A stretch of DNA of 64,000 nucleotides from Sympetrum striolatum (GCA_947579665.1 OX388350.1:89795152-89859151); one strand, 5' to 3'. Shown: positions 53,171 through 62,780, counted from the first letter of the stretch. Numbers and translations: made by a program. Notes: generated by a model not told the origin, from the letters alone.

Positions 53171-55592
53171 AAATGCCTATTTTTCGCCGATATTTCCGTT
53201 ATTTATCTTTCATTAGTGATATTAGTGATGGAAATTGGAAAGCTCCCGCATAGATCTTCTAAATGAATCTATTTTAATCGAGATTTTCCCGAAATTTCAT
53301 CTAGAATAAGCGAAAAAATTTCAAAATTTTCTGAGGAATGCCTATTTTTCGCGTATATTTCCGTTATTTGCCTTTTAAAGTGATATTTGTGCATGAAATT
53401 GGAAAGCTCCCTTATACAACTTCTAAAAGAATACATTTTAGACGTGATTTTCCCCAAATTTTATCAATAAAAAGCGAAAATATTTGAAAATATTCTGAGG
53501 AATGCATATTTTTGGCCGATACTTCTGTTATTTGCGTTTTATAGAGATAATTTCTTTGGAAATTGGAAAGCTCTCTCATAGATCTTCTAGAAAAATCTAT
53601 TTTAGCCGAGATTTTCCCAAAATTTCATCTAGAAAAAGCGAAAAAATTTCAAAATTTTCTTAGAAATGTCTATTTTTCGCTGATATTTCCGTTATTTGCC
53701 TTTTAAAGTGATATTTGTGCATGAATTTGGAAAGCTCCCACATAGATCTTCTAAAAGAATTCATTTTAGAGGAGATTTTCCCGAAATTTTAAGAAGAAAT
53801 AGCGATAAAATTTTAACATTTTCTCAAAAATACGTATTTTTTGCTGATATTTCCGTTATTTGCCTTTTAAAGAAATATTTTTGTTGGAAATTGGAAATCT
53901 CTCTCATAGATATTCTATAAGAATCTATATTAGATGATATTTTCCCGAAATTTTATCTAGAAAAAGAGAAAATTCGAAACTTTTCTGAAAAATGCCTATT
54001 TTCCACTGATATTTCCCTTATTTGCCTTTTAAAGTGATTTTTGTGTTAGATTTTGGAAAGCGCTCTCATACATCATCGAAAAGAAACCATTTTAGACGGG
54101 ATTTTCCCGAGATTTTATCAAGAAATGGCGAAAAAACTTGAAACTTATCAAAAAAATTCCTATTTTTCGCCGATATTTCCGTTGTTTGCCTTTTAAAGTG
54201 ATATTTTTGTTGGAAATTGCAAATCTCTCTCATAGATCTTCTAAAAGAATATATTTAAGATGAGATTTTCCCGAAATTTTATCTAGAAAAAGCCAAAAAA
54301 TTTAAAATTTTCTTAAAAATGCCTCTTTTCGCTGATATTTCCGTCCTTTGCCTATTAAAGTGACATTTCTATTCAAATTGGAAAGCTCGCTCATAGATCT
54401 TCCAAAAGAGTCCATTTTAAACTGGATTTTCCCTAACTTTAAACAAGAAAAAGCGAAAAAATTTGAAAATTTTCAGAAAAGTGCCGATTTTTCTTCGATA
54501 TTTCTGTTATTTGCCTTTCAAAGTGATATTTTTTTGAAATTAGACAGCTCTCTCATAGATCTTCTAAACGAATCTATTTTGTAGAGATATTCCCGAACTT
54601 TTATCAGGAAAAGGCGAAAACGTTTCTGAAAAATGCCGAATTTTCGCCGATATTTCCGTTATTTGCCTTTCAAAATGATATTTCTGTTGAAAATTGGAAA
54701 GCTCTGATATTCAATCCAGCCGAATTACAACAACAAGGTCTTACGAATTTTAGACAAAATACAGCTGAATATTTTCGTAAAAATACCGAATTTCACCAAA
54801 TTTCCGTAATTAGTCATTAAAGCGGAGTTTTTGTTAAAATATGGAAAGTTTTATCTTCGATCTTCATATGAAGACTGTTTTAGACTACGTTTTCACGATT
54901 TGTATGCAAAATACAGCCAAAACACTGAGATTTTTCGAAAAATGCCTATTTGTCTCGTACTTTTCCGTTGTTTGCCTATCAATATGAAATGTTTTTTTGA
55001 AATATGGAATTTTCTCGCCTAGGTGTTTAAGATGTGCCTCATTTAGAGTGAGTTTTCTCGAATTTTAGTGAAATACAACCAAGAAACAGAAGATGCTCCA
55101 AAAAAATCCTAATTTTCACCGCATTTTCTGCAATTATCCTATCATAGTGGAATTGATATTTGGAATATGGAACGATCTCTCTTAAATGTTCAAAAAGAGC
55201 CCAATTTATTCAAGTTTTTCTCCAATTTTGGCAAAATACAGCGAAAAAATTAGAATATTTTCTGAAGAATACCTAGTTTTCGCCTATATTTCCGTTATTT
55301 GCTTTCAAAGTGATATTTGTGCTCAAAATATTGAGAGCTCTCTCAAAGATCTTCTATACGAATTCAATTTTAACAAGGTTTTCCCGGAATTTTGGCAAAA
55401 TACAGAGAAAAATTTGAAAATTTTCTGAAAAATGCCAATTTTCGCCGATATTTTCGTTATTTGCCTTTCAAAGTGACATTTGTTTTGAAAATTGGAAAGC
55501 TCTCTCATAGATCATCTAAACGAATCCAATTTAGACGAGATTTTCCCGAACTTTTATCAAGAAAAAGCGAAAAAATTTGAATATTTTCTGAG
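53171..55592 (+). repeat. Diverged-subfamily duplication, copy 2 (2,422 bp)
   Basis: Copy 2 joins copy 1 in a 34-bp identity block (50,749-50,782, 53,171-53,204 and 55,593-55,626) covering the end of the A/T region and the invariant box. After copy 2 the sequence continues with the gcctttt linker, whereas at both copy starts it reads atctttcatta. That places the exchange junction inside the 34-bp block. Confidence 0.94.
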
Positions 55593-58577
55593 AAATGCCT
55601 ATTTTTCGCCGATATTTCCGTTATTTGCCTTTTAAAGTGATATTTGTATTGAAAATTTGAAAGCTCTCTCTTAGATCTTCAAAAAGAATCCAATTTCGTC
55701 TAGTTTTTCTAGAAGTTTAGGCAAAATACAGCGAAAAAATTGTAAAACATTAGAAAAGTTCGCTATACTTCACTGATTCTTCCGTAATTTGCCTATTAAG
55801 GTGGAATTTTTGTTCAAAATATGGAAAATTCTCGCTTAGATCTTCAAAATGAATCGATATTCTTCTAGGTTTTCAGGAATTTCATGCAAATTACAACGAA
55901 TGTATTGAATAATTTCCGAAAATATGCCCATGTTTAGACGATTCTTCCGTAAACTGCTAATAAATATAGGAATTCTTTTTCAAGATGTTGAAATATATCA
56001 CTTAGATGTTCGAAACAAGGCAAATTTAGACAAGGTTTTCTCGAATATTAGGGAAAATACGGCCAAAAAGTAAAAATTTTCGAGATAATGCCAATTTATT
56101 GCCGAATTTCCCGTTCTTCGCCTAAGTATAATATTTTCTTGAAATATGGAATGTTCTCTCTCTGATCTTCAAATGGATCCCAACCTAGACAAAGGATTTC
56201 GAATTTGAGGAGAAATACAGCTGAATATTTTCGTAAAAATGCCTATTTTCACCAAATTTCCGTAATAGACATTAAAGCGGAGTTTTAGTTAAAATATGGA
56301 AAGTTCTTTCTAAGATCTTCATATGGAGCCCATTTTAGACTATGTTTTCACGAATTTTATGCAAAATACAGCCAAAACACAGAGAATTTTGTAAAAATGC
56401 CTATTTGTCTCGTACTTTTCCGTAGTTTGCCTATCAAAGTGAAATGTATTTTTGAAATATGGAATTTTCTCGCTTAGGTGTTTAAGATGTCCCTCATTTA
56501 GAGTAAGTTTTCTCGAATTTTAGTGAAATACAACCAAGAAACGGAAGATTTTCGAATAAATTCCAAATTTTTAACCGTATTCTCTGGAATTTTCCCATCA
56601 TAGTGGAACTCTTATTTGGAATATGGAACGTTCACTCTTAAATCTTCAAAACGAGCCAAATTTAGCCTTGGTTTTCTCGAATTTTAGCAAAATACAGCTA
56701 AAAAAATTGGAGATATTAGAAAATTAGCATACATTTCGCCGATATTTCCGTTATTTGCTTTCAAAGTGGTATTTTTGGTAAATATGTGGAAAGCTCTCTC
56801 TTAGATCTTCCAAAAGAATCCTATTTAGACTAGGTTTTGCCGAATTTTAGGTTCAATACTGCGAAAAAATTGTAAAGTTTCAAAAAAATGCCAATCTTTC
56901 GTCGATTTTCCGTAATTTGCCTATCAAAGTGGAAATTTTGTCTGCAATATAAAAATTTCTCGCTTTGATCTTCAAAACGAATCCTATTTAGCTACGGTTA
57001 TCTTGAATCATCTAAAAAGGCCTATAAGTCTATAAAAGGCCAAAAAAGCGAAGATTTTCGAAGAAATGCTTGCTTTTCACCATATTTTCTGGAATTATCC
57101 TATTATAATGGAATTTTTATCTGGAATATGGAACGTTCAGTCTTAAATCTTCAGGTCTATGTTTTCTCGAATTTTGGCAAAATACAGCATAAAAACTGAA
57201 GATTTTCTAAAAAATGCCAATCATCCGTCGATTTTTCCCTGATTTGCCTATCAAAGTGGAATTTTTGTTAGAAATATAGAAATTTCTCGCTGTAATCTTC
57301 AAAATGAGCCAAAATTAGTCTAGGTTTTCTGGAATATTAGGCAAAATGTAGCCAAAAAACAGAAATTTTTATAAAAATGCCTGTTGTTCACCGTATTTTC
57401 GGGAATTATCCTGTCATAGTGGAATTTTATTTTGAATATAGAACGTTCACTCTTAAATCATCAAAACGAGCCCAATTTATTCTAGGTTTACTCGAATTTA
57501 AGGCACAATACAACCAAAAAAATGAAGATTGTAGAAACATTTTCAATTTTTAACCGAATTTCCCTAATTTACTAATCAAAGTGGAATTAATGTTTAAAAT
57601 ATAGAGATATCCGACTTCGATCTTCAATACACAACCAATTCAGACTAGGTTTTCTCGAAATTTAGGCAAAATACAGCGAAACATTTGAATTTTTTCTAAA
57701 AATTGCCTTTTTTCTGCCAATATTTCCGTTACTTGCATTACAAAGTGATAGTTTTTGGAAATATATGGAAAGCTCTCTCTTTGTTCTTAAAAAGAATCCA
57801 ATTTAGACTCGGTTTTCTCAAATTTTGGCAAAATATAGTGAAACATTTGAAATTTTCTAAAATATGCCAAGTTTTCTACGATATTTCCGTTATTTGCCTA
57901 TCAAAGTGGTATTTTTGTAAGAAATATGGAATGTTCTCTCATAGTTCTTCAAAATGTGCCCAATTTTCTTGTATTTTAGGCAAAATATAGCCAAAAACCA
58001 AAACTTCGAAAAAATGGCTTTTTTTGCCATAGTTTCCGTAATTTGCATATCAAAGAGGTATTTTGTTTGAAATATAGAAAGTTCTCACTACGATCTTTAA
58101 AACCAGCCCAATTTAGAGTAAATTTTCTCGAATTTAGGCGAAATACAGCCTGAAAACTGAAGATTTTCGAAAAATTGCATATTTTTTGTAGCCTTTCCGT
58201 AATTGCCAAAGAAAGCGCAATTTTTGTTTGATATACAGAAAGCTCTCACTTAGATCTCAAAACGAGCTCTATTTTGATTACGTTTTATCTAATTTAAGGC
58301 AAAATACAGCGAAAAAACCGAAATATTTTCGAGAATATGCCAGTATTTCACCGAATTTTACGGAGTTTTTCTCGAAAAAATACCCATTATTCGACGATTT
58401 TTCTGTAATTTGCTGATAAAATGGGAATTCTTGTTCGACATATGGAAAGATATCGCTTAGATCTTCAAAACATGTCCAAATTATACTAATTTATCTCGAA
58501 TTTCAGGCAAATTAAAGCAGAAAAACTGAAAATATTCGAAATAATGCCCATTTTTCGCCCGTTTTTCCGCAAATCCT
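55593..58577 (+). repeat. Decayed satellite border
   Basis: Monomers here are recognisable only through pieces: ttccgtaatttgcctatcaa for the box and linker, aatatggaaagttctc, tagatcttcaaaa, ttttctcgaattttaggcaa and aaatacagc. Spacing is irregular, at about 160-175 bp. A segment at about 56,210-56,650 remains close to 52,330-52,780, so a three-monomer block is shared between border and duplication. Long open frames here are not supported as genes. Similarity fades out near 58,577. Confidence 0.85.
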
Positions 58578-58873
58578 TATTTATAATTTGCGAAGAGTCT
58601 TTCTGTGCGTGCGTTACAGATCTGCATGGGCCGAATATTTCAGCCCAAGCCCGTCCCGTTCGTCGGTGAGCCCGATCCGACCCAAACGTTGATACTAATT
58701 TCCTTTCTCAAGGTCGACCCGAACCCTAACTTTCCATAACTCGCATAAATTGTTATGAATTGTGAACAAATACATTTTTTTAACCCTTCACGAAGACCGA
58801 TCATTTTTTTTAGTATTGCGTTACAACATGAGTAATTTACGGCAGGAGTCTGAACAAAGAGATGATTTGTTAG
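58578..58873. other. Junction between satellite and retroelement, with GC-rich patch
   Basis: This 296-bp stretch belongs neither to the satellite nor visibly to the coding part of the BEL/Pao element. It holds a GC-rich patch at about 58,629-58,735 with degenerate repeats of cccgaccc and cccgatcc type on an AT-rich background, then an A/T-rich part with runs of T. The 9-bp word tgcgttaca occurs at 58,610-58,618 and 58,817-58,825. I see no gene or RNA here. Confidence 0.55.
58610..58825. mobile_element. Possible small insertion bounded by a 9-bp direct repeat
   Basis: The word tgcgttaca lies at both ends and encloses about 198 bp that include the GC-rich patch. Direct repeats of this length are typical target-site duplications. 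The enclosed ends, agatctgc at the left and ttttagta at the right, show no matching inverted repeat, so neither a hAT-like DNA transposon nor any other class can be assigned. Chance is not excluded. Confidence 0.3.
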
Positions 58874-59428
58874 CTTACAGTTAAAAAACTGCAACTGCAT
58901 AAGGAGTGGGAGAATTACCTTAGTAAATTGCAAAGTACAAGGGAACCTCCAACTCTAGATACCCTCGTTAAATTTCTGAAAAGTGCGATAATAAGCTCCG
59001 AAGCGTTTGAGAGTGGGACGTTTGGGATTGGTAACGCGAATAAGCATCGTTTAATCAATGCGAAGAATAAGAATAAAAACGACGCTAAGGCTTCGAGAGT
59101 ATTTCATATCAACTGCGACGCAAAAAGAGCATATGACAAATGCGCCTTGTGCAAAAGATCTCACTTCATTATGTTTTGCAACCAGTTTCGATCGAAAACT
59201 CCACAGCAGCGCCAAGAGATAATAAAATCTAATCACCTTTGCTTTAATTGTCTCTCGCATCATTTGGTAGAAGACTGTAATTCTACTAAGAGATGCAGGT
59301 TATGCCAGGGAAGACATCATTCGATGCTTCATGATTCAGAGGAATCTGCGAGACAGTCAACTCCGATGGCCGATCCTTCTCCTGTTGATAATTGTCTTGT
59401 ACGTAATGAAGAAATAAATCAACTTTGA
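58874..59428 (+). pseudogene. gag: BEL/Pao gag C-terminal part with three zinc knuckles
   Basis: Gag forms the retroelement particle and binds its RNA in the cytoplasm. The frame is open from 58,874 to the TGA at 59,426-59,428. Counting residues from a TTG at 58,928, a segment typical of BEL gag (EPPTLDTLVKFLK, 6-18) precedes three zinc-knuckle-like motifs: C72-C75-H79-C84, C105-C108-H112-C117 and C123-C126-H130-H135. The first two are CX2CX3HX4C and the third ends in His in place of Cys. Most of the N-terminal gag is missing, and a stop at 58,871-58,873 closes the frame upstream. No start codon can be defended, so this is a remnant. The stop overlaps an ATG in another frame (TGATG), where the protease segment begins. 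Confidence 0.85.
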
Positions 59429-59601
59429 TGCATTTAGTACCGGCATTTAAAACATCTGCGCTTCTTGCAACAGTACTTGTTAAAGTAATAGGACCTCGGG
59501 GAGACAAGATACTCGCTCGAGGGCTAGTAGACCAGTGTGCTCAGTCTTCTTTTATCTCAGTCATTGTGCCAAAGACTAAAACTCATGGGGAAGAGTACTA
59601 A
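59428..59601 (+). pseudogene. BEL/Pao aspartic protease fragment
   Basis: This is a 57-codon segment in a different frame from gag, opening at the ATG that overlaps the gag stop. It contains LVDQCAQSSFIS, matching the family pattern ALLDxGSQxSFI around the catalytic aspartate of the retropepsin-like domain (DUF1758). The aspartate codon is GAC at 59,530-59,532 (residue 35 of the segment). The usual Gly-Ser after it is Cys-Ala here, which is atypical for an active aspartic protease. The frame ends at TAA 59,599-59,601, and the flap region continues in other frames. The protease would cut the gag-pol polyprotein; this copy is broken. Confidence 0.75.
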
Positions 59602-59621
59602 TGTGGAAGTAATGGGCCTAG

Positions 59622-60374
59622 CGGGAAGTAAGCAGATTATGTGTAAAAAGACTATCATTCGTAATCAAACCGCATTTTGATTCCAAATTTTCGTGTGAAA
59701 TTAATGCTTTGGTAGTTCCTAAAATTTCCTCATATATTCCAGAAAATCAAATTACTTTCTCTAACTGGAATCATGTCCAAGGACTAACACTAGTAGATCC
59801 GGAGTACAGTGAAGAAAGGAGAATTGACCTGCTACTTAGCGCTGCAATCCATGCCAGAATTGCTGAGGAGCAGGTGAAAAAAGGAGATTCTGGTGAGCCC
59901 ATAGCTACACAGACCGCACTGGGTTGGATGCTGTCTGGGGATGTCAACTTTCAGCAAAAGGATACGCCAATTTCGACAACAGTGCTTCCCTGCCTAGAGA
60001 GTGAAAATCTGACGATGCTTCTAAGGAAATTCTGGGAGCAGGAAGACTTCCAAACTCCTAAGAAAATACTCACTCCAGGTGATCACGAATGTGAAAACTT
60101 CTTTATTTCTAATTTTAGCCGACATGTTTCAGGTCGCTACGTCGTTCACCTCCCATTCAAGGATGGGGAGACTGCAGAGAAAATCCAAATAGGCAATTCT
60201 TATTCGGCAGCTACAAGGATGCTGAGTCAGATGGAGAGGAGATTCCTCAAAGATGACATCCTGCAGGATAAATACAAGTCCTTCATGCATGAGTACATCA
60301 AAATGGAGCACATGAAGGAAGTAACAAAGGAAAGAGACATGAATAATTTTTATCTTCCTCATCATGGAGTTTGA
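59622..60374 (+). pseudogene. pol: BEL/Pao pol: end of protease domain and linker to RT
   Basis: The frame is open from 59,622 to a TGA at 60,372-60,374. Counting from the TTG at 59,709, recognisable family segments are ALVVPKISSYIP just before and at the start, RIDLLLSAAIHARI at about 38-51, KGDSGEPIA at 58-66, ALGWMLSG at 70-77, LRKFWEQEDF at about 105-114, and SGRYVVHLPFKD at about 142-153. These belong to the DUF1758 C-terminus and the stretch that leads into reverse transcriptase in BEL/Pao elements. The same reading frame continues beyond the TGA into the RT, so the stop is a disabling mutation and not a domain end. Confidence 0.85.
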
Positions 60375-61286
60375 AAAGATTCCAGCTCGACAACTAATCT
60401 AAGAGTTGTATTTAATGGTTCGCAAAAGTCTGAAAAAGGGATCTCTCTTAACGATAAGTTGCATATAGGTCCTAATTTACTACCAGACCTAGCAGATATT
60501 GTTTTACGTTGGCGAAGATATCGTTTTGCATTCACTGCGGACATTGAAAAAATGTTTCGCCAAGTGTTGGTTGACGAACGTGACCAGCACTTGCAAAGAA
60601 TAGTCTGGAGATATAGTATGACTGATCTTGTGTGTACCTACACACTCAGAACTGTGACTTATGGCTTGGTATGTTCACCTTACTTAGCAAATCGTTGTGT
60701 AAGACAACTAGCCCAGGATGAAGGTGCTCGATTTCCGATTGCTGCCCCTGTTCTACTGGATGAGATTTATATGGACGACGTGCTGACAGGAGCTCACACC
60801 CTGGAGGACGCTCGTCGCAAGCAAGAGGAGCTGATCAATCTGATGATGGTGGGCTGCTTCCCTCTACGCAAATGGGCTGCAAACAACTCGGAGCTGCTGG
60901 AGTGGCTGCCACCGGAAGCAGTTGCAGCCCCCCCTAGTAACCTGTCATTTCCTGAATCCAGAAAGATGGCTGTGCTTGGTCTATCGTGGGACCCGCAAGA
61001 AGATTTTCTATATTTCCGGATAAGTATCGCTTCTTGTTTAGAAAAACCTATAACTAAACGCCAAGTTCTTTATAATATTTCAAAATTATTTGATCCACTT
61101 GGTTGGCTAGCACCAGTCGTGATTACTGCAAAAATATTCATTCAATCGTTGTGGCTGTTAAAAACTGATTGAGATTCTGAACTTCCTGATGCTATTGCTG
61201 GTACTTGGAAAGATTGGTATTATTCACTTACAGTTCTTTCAAATTTGCGAATTCCTAGATGGATTAATTTTTCTCCAATGCTAATA
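60375..61286 (+). pseudogene. pol: BEL/Pao reverse transcriptase, interrupted
   Basis: Reverse transcriptase copies element RNA into DNA. Numbering from 60,459, the palm motifs are visible: motif A with Asp in TADIEKMF (D28), motif B YGLVCSPYLA (68-77), and motif C YMDD (104-107) in IYMDDVLTG; BEL elements more often have YVDD. The BEL-specific LYNISKLFDPLGWLAPV follows at about 204-220. Catalytic aspartates are intact, but a TGA at 61,170-61,172 breaks the frame. The reading continues (IPRWINFSP near 61,250) until a transposon end begins at 61,287. RNase H and integrase are not found. In the same frame a TGA at 60,372 precedes this segment. Confidence 0.9.
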
Positions 61287-61338
61287 CAGTGGTACCGTGA
61301 TTAACGACGCTAATCCGTTCCAGGATTATCGTCGTTAA
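61287..61338. repeat. Tigger-like terminal repeat with subterminal hairpin
   Basis: The terminus CAGTGGTACC is followed by an inverted pair: TTAACGACGCTAATCC (61,301-61,316) and GGATTATCGTCGTTAA (61,323-61,338), 16 bp with a single mismatch and a 6-nt loop. A further partial copy, cgtcgttatcc, follows at about 61,349. Such subterminal palindromes at transposon ends are candidate transposase-binding sites. Confidence 0.8.
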
Positions 61339-61856
61339 CCAAAACCGTCGTTATCCAAGGCGCGATTTCTCACAGGTATAATAATGGTAATGGATTTCCC
61401 GGCGTCGAAGACGCACCAACGTCGAGGATGCACTCCTAGTTTTTGGAAGCAACATTTAAAGTTTTTTGTTAGGATTAAAAAGCAAGAGTGTTAAGTTGGT
61501 GATTCATGTCGGTAACATCAGTACCAGGAATCGGATACGGTTTTACTACGCATTTATTTTTGATGCGATGAAATGCGGTAAAGATTCGGTAAATGTGTAG
61601 TGAAGATGACCTTCCTTTAGTATTAGCATTGACTTAAGAAAAACGTAACCTTCGGTGTCAAAGACGCACTGCAATTTCATGAGCCTTATTTCAGGTAAAA
61701 GAAGCATCCTTGACGCCCACAACCATTTTGCATGTCATATATGCAGATACAATTAATTAAAATGTCATATAAATGTGGCACAAATCATTTATTCATTTAT
61801 ATTTGCTACAAAAATGTATCATTAATAAAATGAGTCATGACTACAGTTTTTAAAGG

Positions 61857-62745
61857 TCAATTTTCATCAGATGGACAATTCGGCTGACCCCGGAGTTTTT
61901 TGGTTGATGGACGTGTAAAAAACATTTCTAGGGTTGTTTGCCTTTTCCTCTTTTTTATAATGTTTCTGAAAAACTTAATGGACTTTCCATTAAATAGATT
62001 TGCAATTCGAATAGCTTCAAATTTGTTGGGAATCCATTTCATTGCAACATGTTGAACTTCCTCCCACTTTGCCAAAACAATTTAGATTTCAGCAGCTGAA
62101 TTTTTTTCTTCCTCTACGTCCTCATCTTCAGATGGAATATACATTTTGTTTTCACATTGCTGCTTGAAAAGTTCTTTCAGCTTGTCAGTTCTCGGTCGTG
62201 CTCCTCCAGTAATTCTTCAACATCTTCTTCGTCTACTTCCAAATTGAGATCTTGAGCAGTTGCCACACAATATCCTTAACCAAGTTGTGTCTTTCATCCG
62301 AGGATTCATTCCAAAAGAAGGACACAGTTTCCTCCATGCTGCTTTAAGACATTTCATTGTTACTTATTGCCATGCCTTTAAAATTAACCTAATTGCAATT
62401 AAAATATTGAATTCTTCTTTCCAAAGTTTTCTTATGGTCTTGTTGGTAGTTTCACATATTTCAAAGCACCTGGTAAAAAGTGCTCTCGTTGATTTTTTTT
62501 TTAATTAACAGCTGATCCATAGGCTGTATCAAAGAGGTCTTGGGAGGAAGAAAAATCACCTAAATAAAATCAAATTAGTCGGATAGCTTCTTGTATTCCA
62601 GTTGGATGGCCAGTTGCATTGACCATGGTTAAAATGGCTTTTAGAGGCAGATCGTTTTGCTCATGGTAGGCTTTGGCAATAGGTCCAAACGTTCGTGAAT
62701 CAAGTCCCTAAATTCTCTTCCTGTGACCGAGGCTTTGGGATTTGG
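61857..62745 (-). pseudogene. Tigger-like transposase, C-terminal half, frameshifted
   Basis: Read on the - strand, successive family segments appear in shifting frames: PKASVTGREFRDLIHE (about 62,680-62,730), NDLPLKAILTMVNATGHP (about 62,603-62,660), FLPPKTSLIQPMDQ (about 62,512-62,556), LKAAWRKLCPSFG (about 62,310-62,350), the acidic LEVDEEDVEELLEEHDREL (62,186-62,242), and a 72-codon end (62,075-61,857) with QTTLEMFF. In Tigger transposases the DN(A)xGHP motif carries a catalytic aspartate of the DDE/D domain; here codon 62,621-62,623 is GTC (Val). QTTLEMFF fits the PCNA-interacting pattern QxxLxxFF. The N-terminal CENP-B-like DNA-binding domains are absent. The gene is dead. Confidence 0.88.
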
Positions 62746-62780
62746 ATTAACTCGCTTAAATGCTAATTTGCTTTAAGTGG

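Larger units (their letters stand above)
1..58577 (+). repeat. Satellite DNA array, monomer about 163-164 bp, about 350 tandem copies
   Basis: The same roughly 163-164 bp sequence recurs head to tail, always in the same orientation; matching landmarks lie 163 or 164 bp apart, for example 768/932, 2,894/3,058, 42,573/42,736/42,899. Each monomer contains, in order, a near-invariant box (atttccgttattta), a variable linker ending in gatatttgtgatgg, a segment aaagctccctcatagatctt, a segment ttaagacgagaatttcccga, and an A/T-tract region with TTCGAA. A consensus-like monomer counted by hand has 26 C and 23 G in 162 nt (30% GC). Monomer length is close to nucleosome repeat scale. Centromeric or pericentromeric position is inference. 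The right border near 58,577 is where monomer similarity stops. Confidence 0.97.
58826..61286 (+). mobile_element. BEL/Pao LTR retrotransposon fragment (gag-protease-RT), dead
   Basis: On the + strand the order is gag with zinc knuckles, retropepsin-like protease, the DUF1758-to-RT linker, and reverse transcriptase, which is the BEL/Pao gene order. No LTR or primer-binding site is seen upstream. RNase H, integrase and the 3' LTR are absent because the element is interrupted at 61,287 by a Tigger-type terminal repeat and does not resume in the window. It carries frame changes between gag, protease and the later part of pol, and two in-frame TGA codons in pol, so it cannot express a complete polyprotein. 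The left boundary is approximate. Confidence 0.9.
61287..62780 (-). mobile_element. Tigger-like (pogo/Tc1-mariner superfamily) DNA transposon, 5'-truncated
   Basis: The element starts with CAGTGGTACC directly after a TA dinucleotide (61,285-61,286), which is the Tigger terminal sequence pattern and TA target preference. Its transposase remnant lies on the - strand with the 3' end nearest this terminus. The expected second terminal repeat was not found between 62,000 and 64,000, and transposase similarity ends near 62,745-62,780, so the 5' half is lost. It inserted into the BEL/Pao RT region, so it is younger than that element. The right boundary is approximate. Confidence 0.85.

Noticed and set aside
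57703..58416. Protein genes in the decayed border (frames at 57,703-57,990, 57,976-58,209 and 58,228-58,416)
   Set aside because: They fall on diverged satellite monomers; their words (tttccgttacttgc, ttttctcaaattttggcaa) are monomer pieces.
1..58577. CRISPR-like or other repeat-spacer array
   Set aside because: There is no alternation of short identical repeats with unique spacers; the full 163-164 bp unit is repeated.
58640..58933. Minus-strand 97-residue open frame at the junction
   Set aside because: It spans the GC-rich patch and the start of gag on the opposite strand, with no recognisable motif.
59051..59507. Minus-strand open frames opposite gag and protease (59,051-59,263 and 59,286-59,507)
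   Set aside because: They are complement shadows of the gag zinc-knuckle and protease segments, which have clear family motifs on the + strand.
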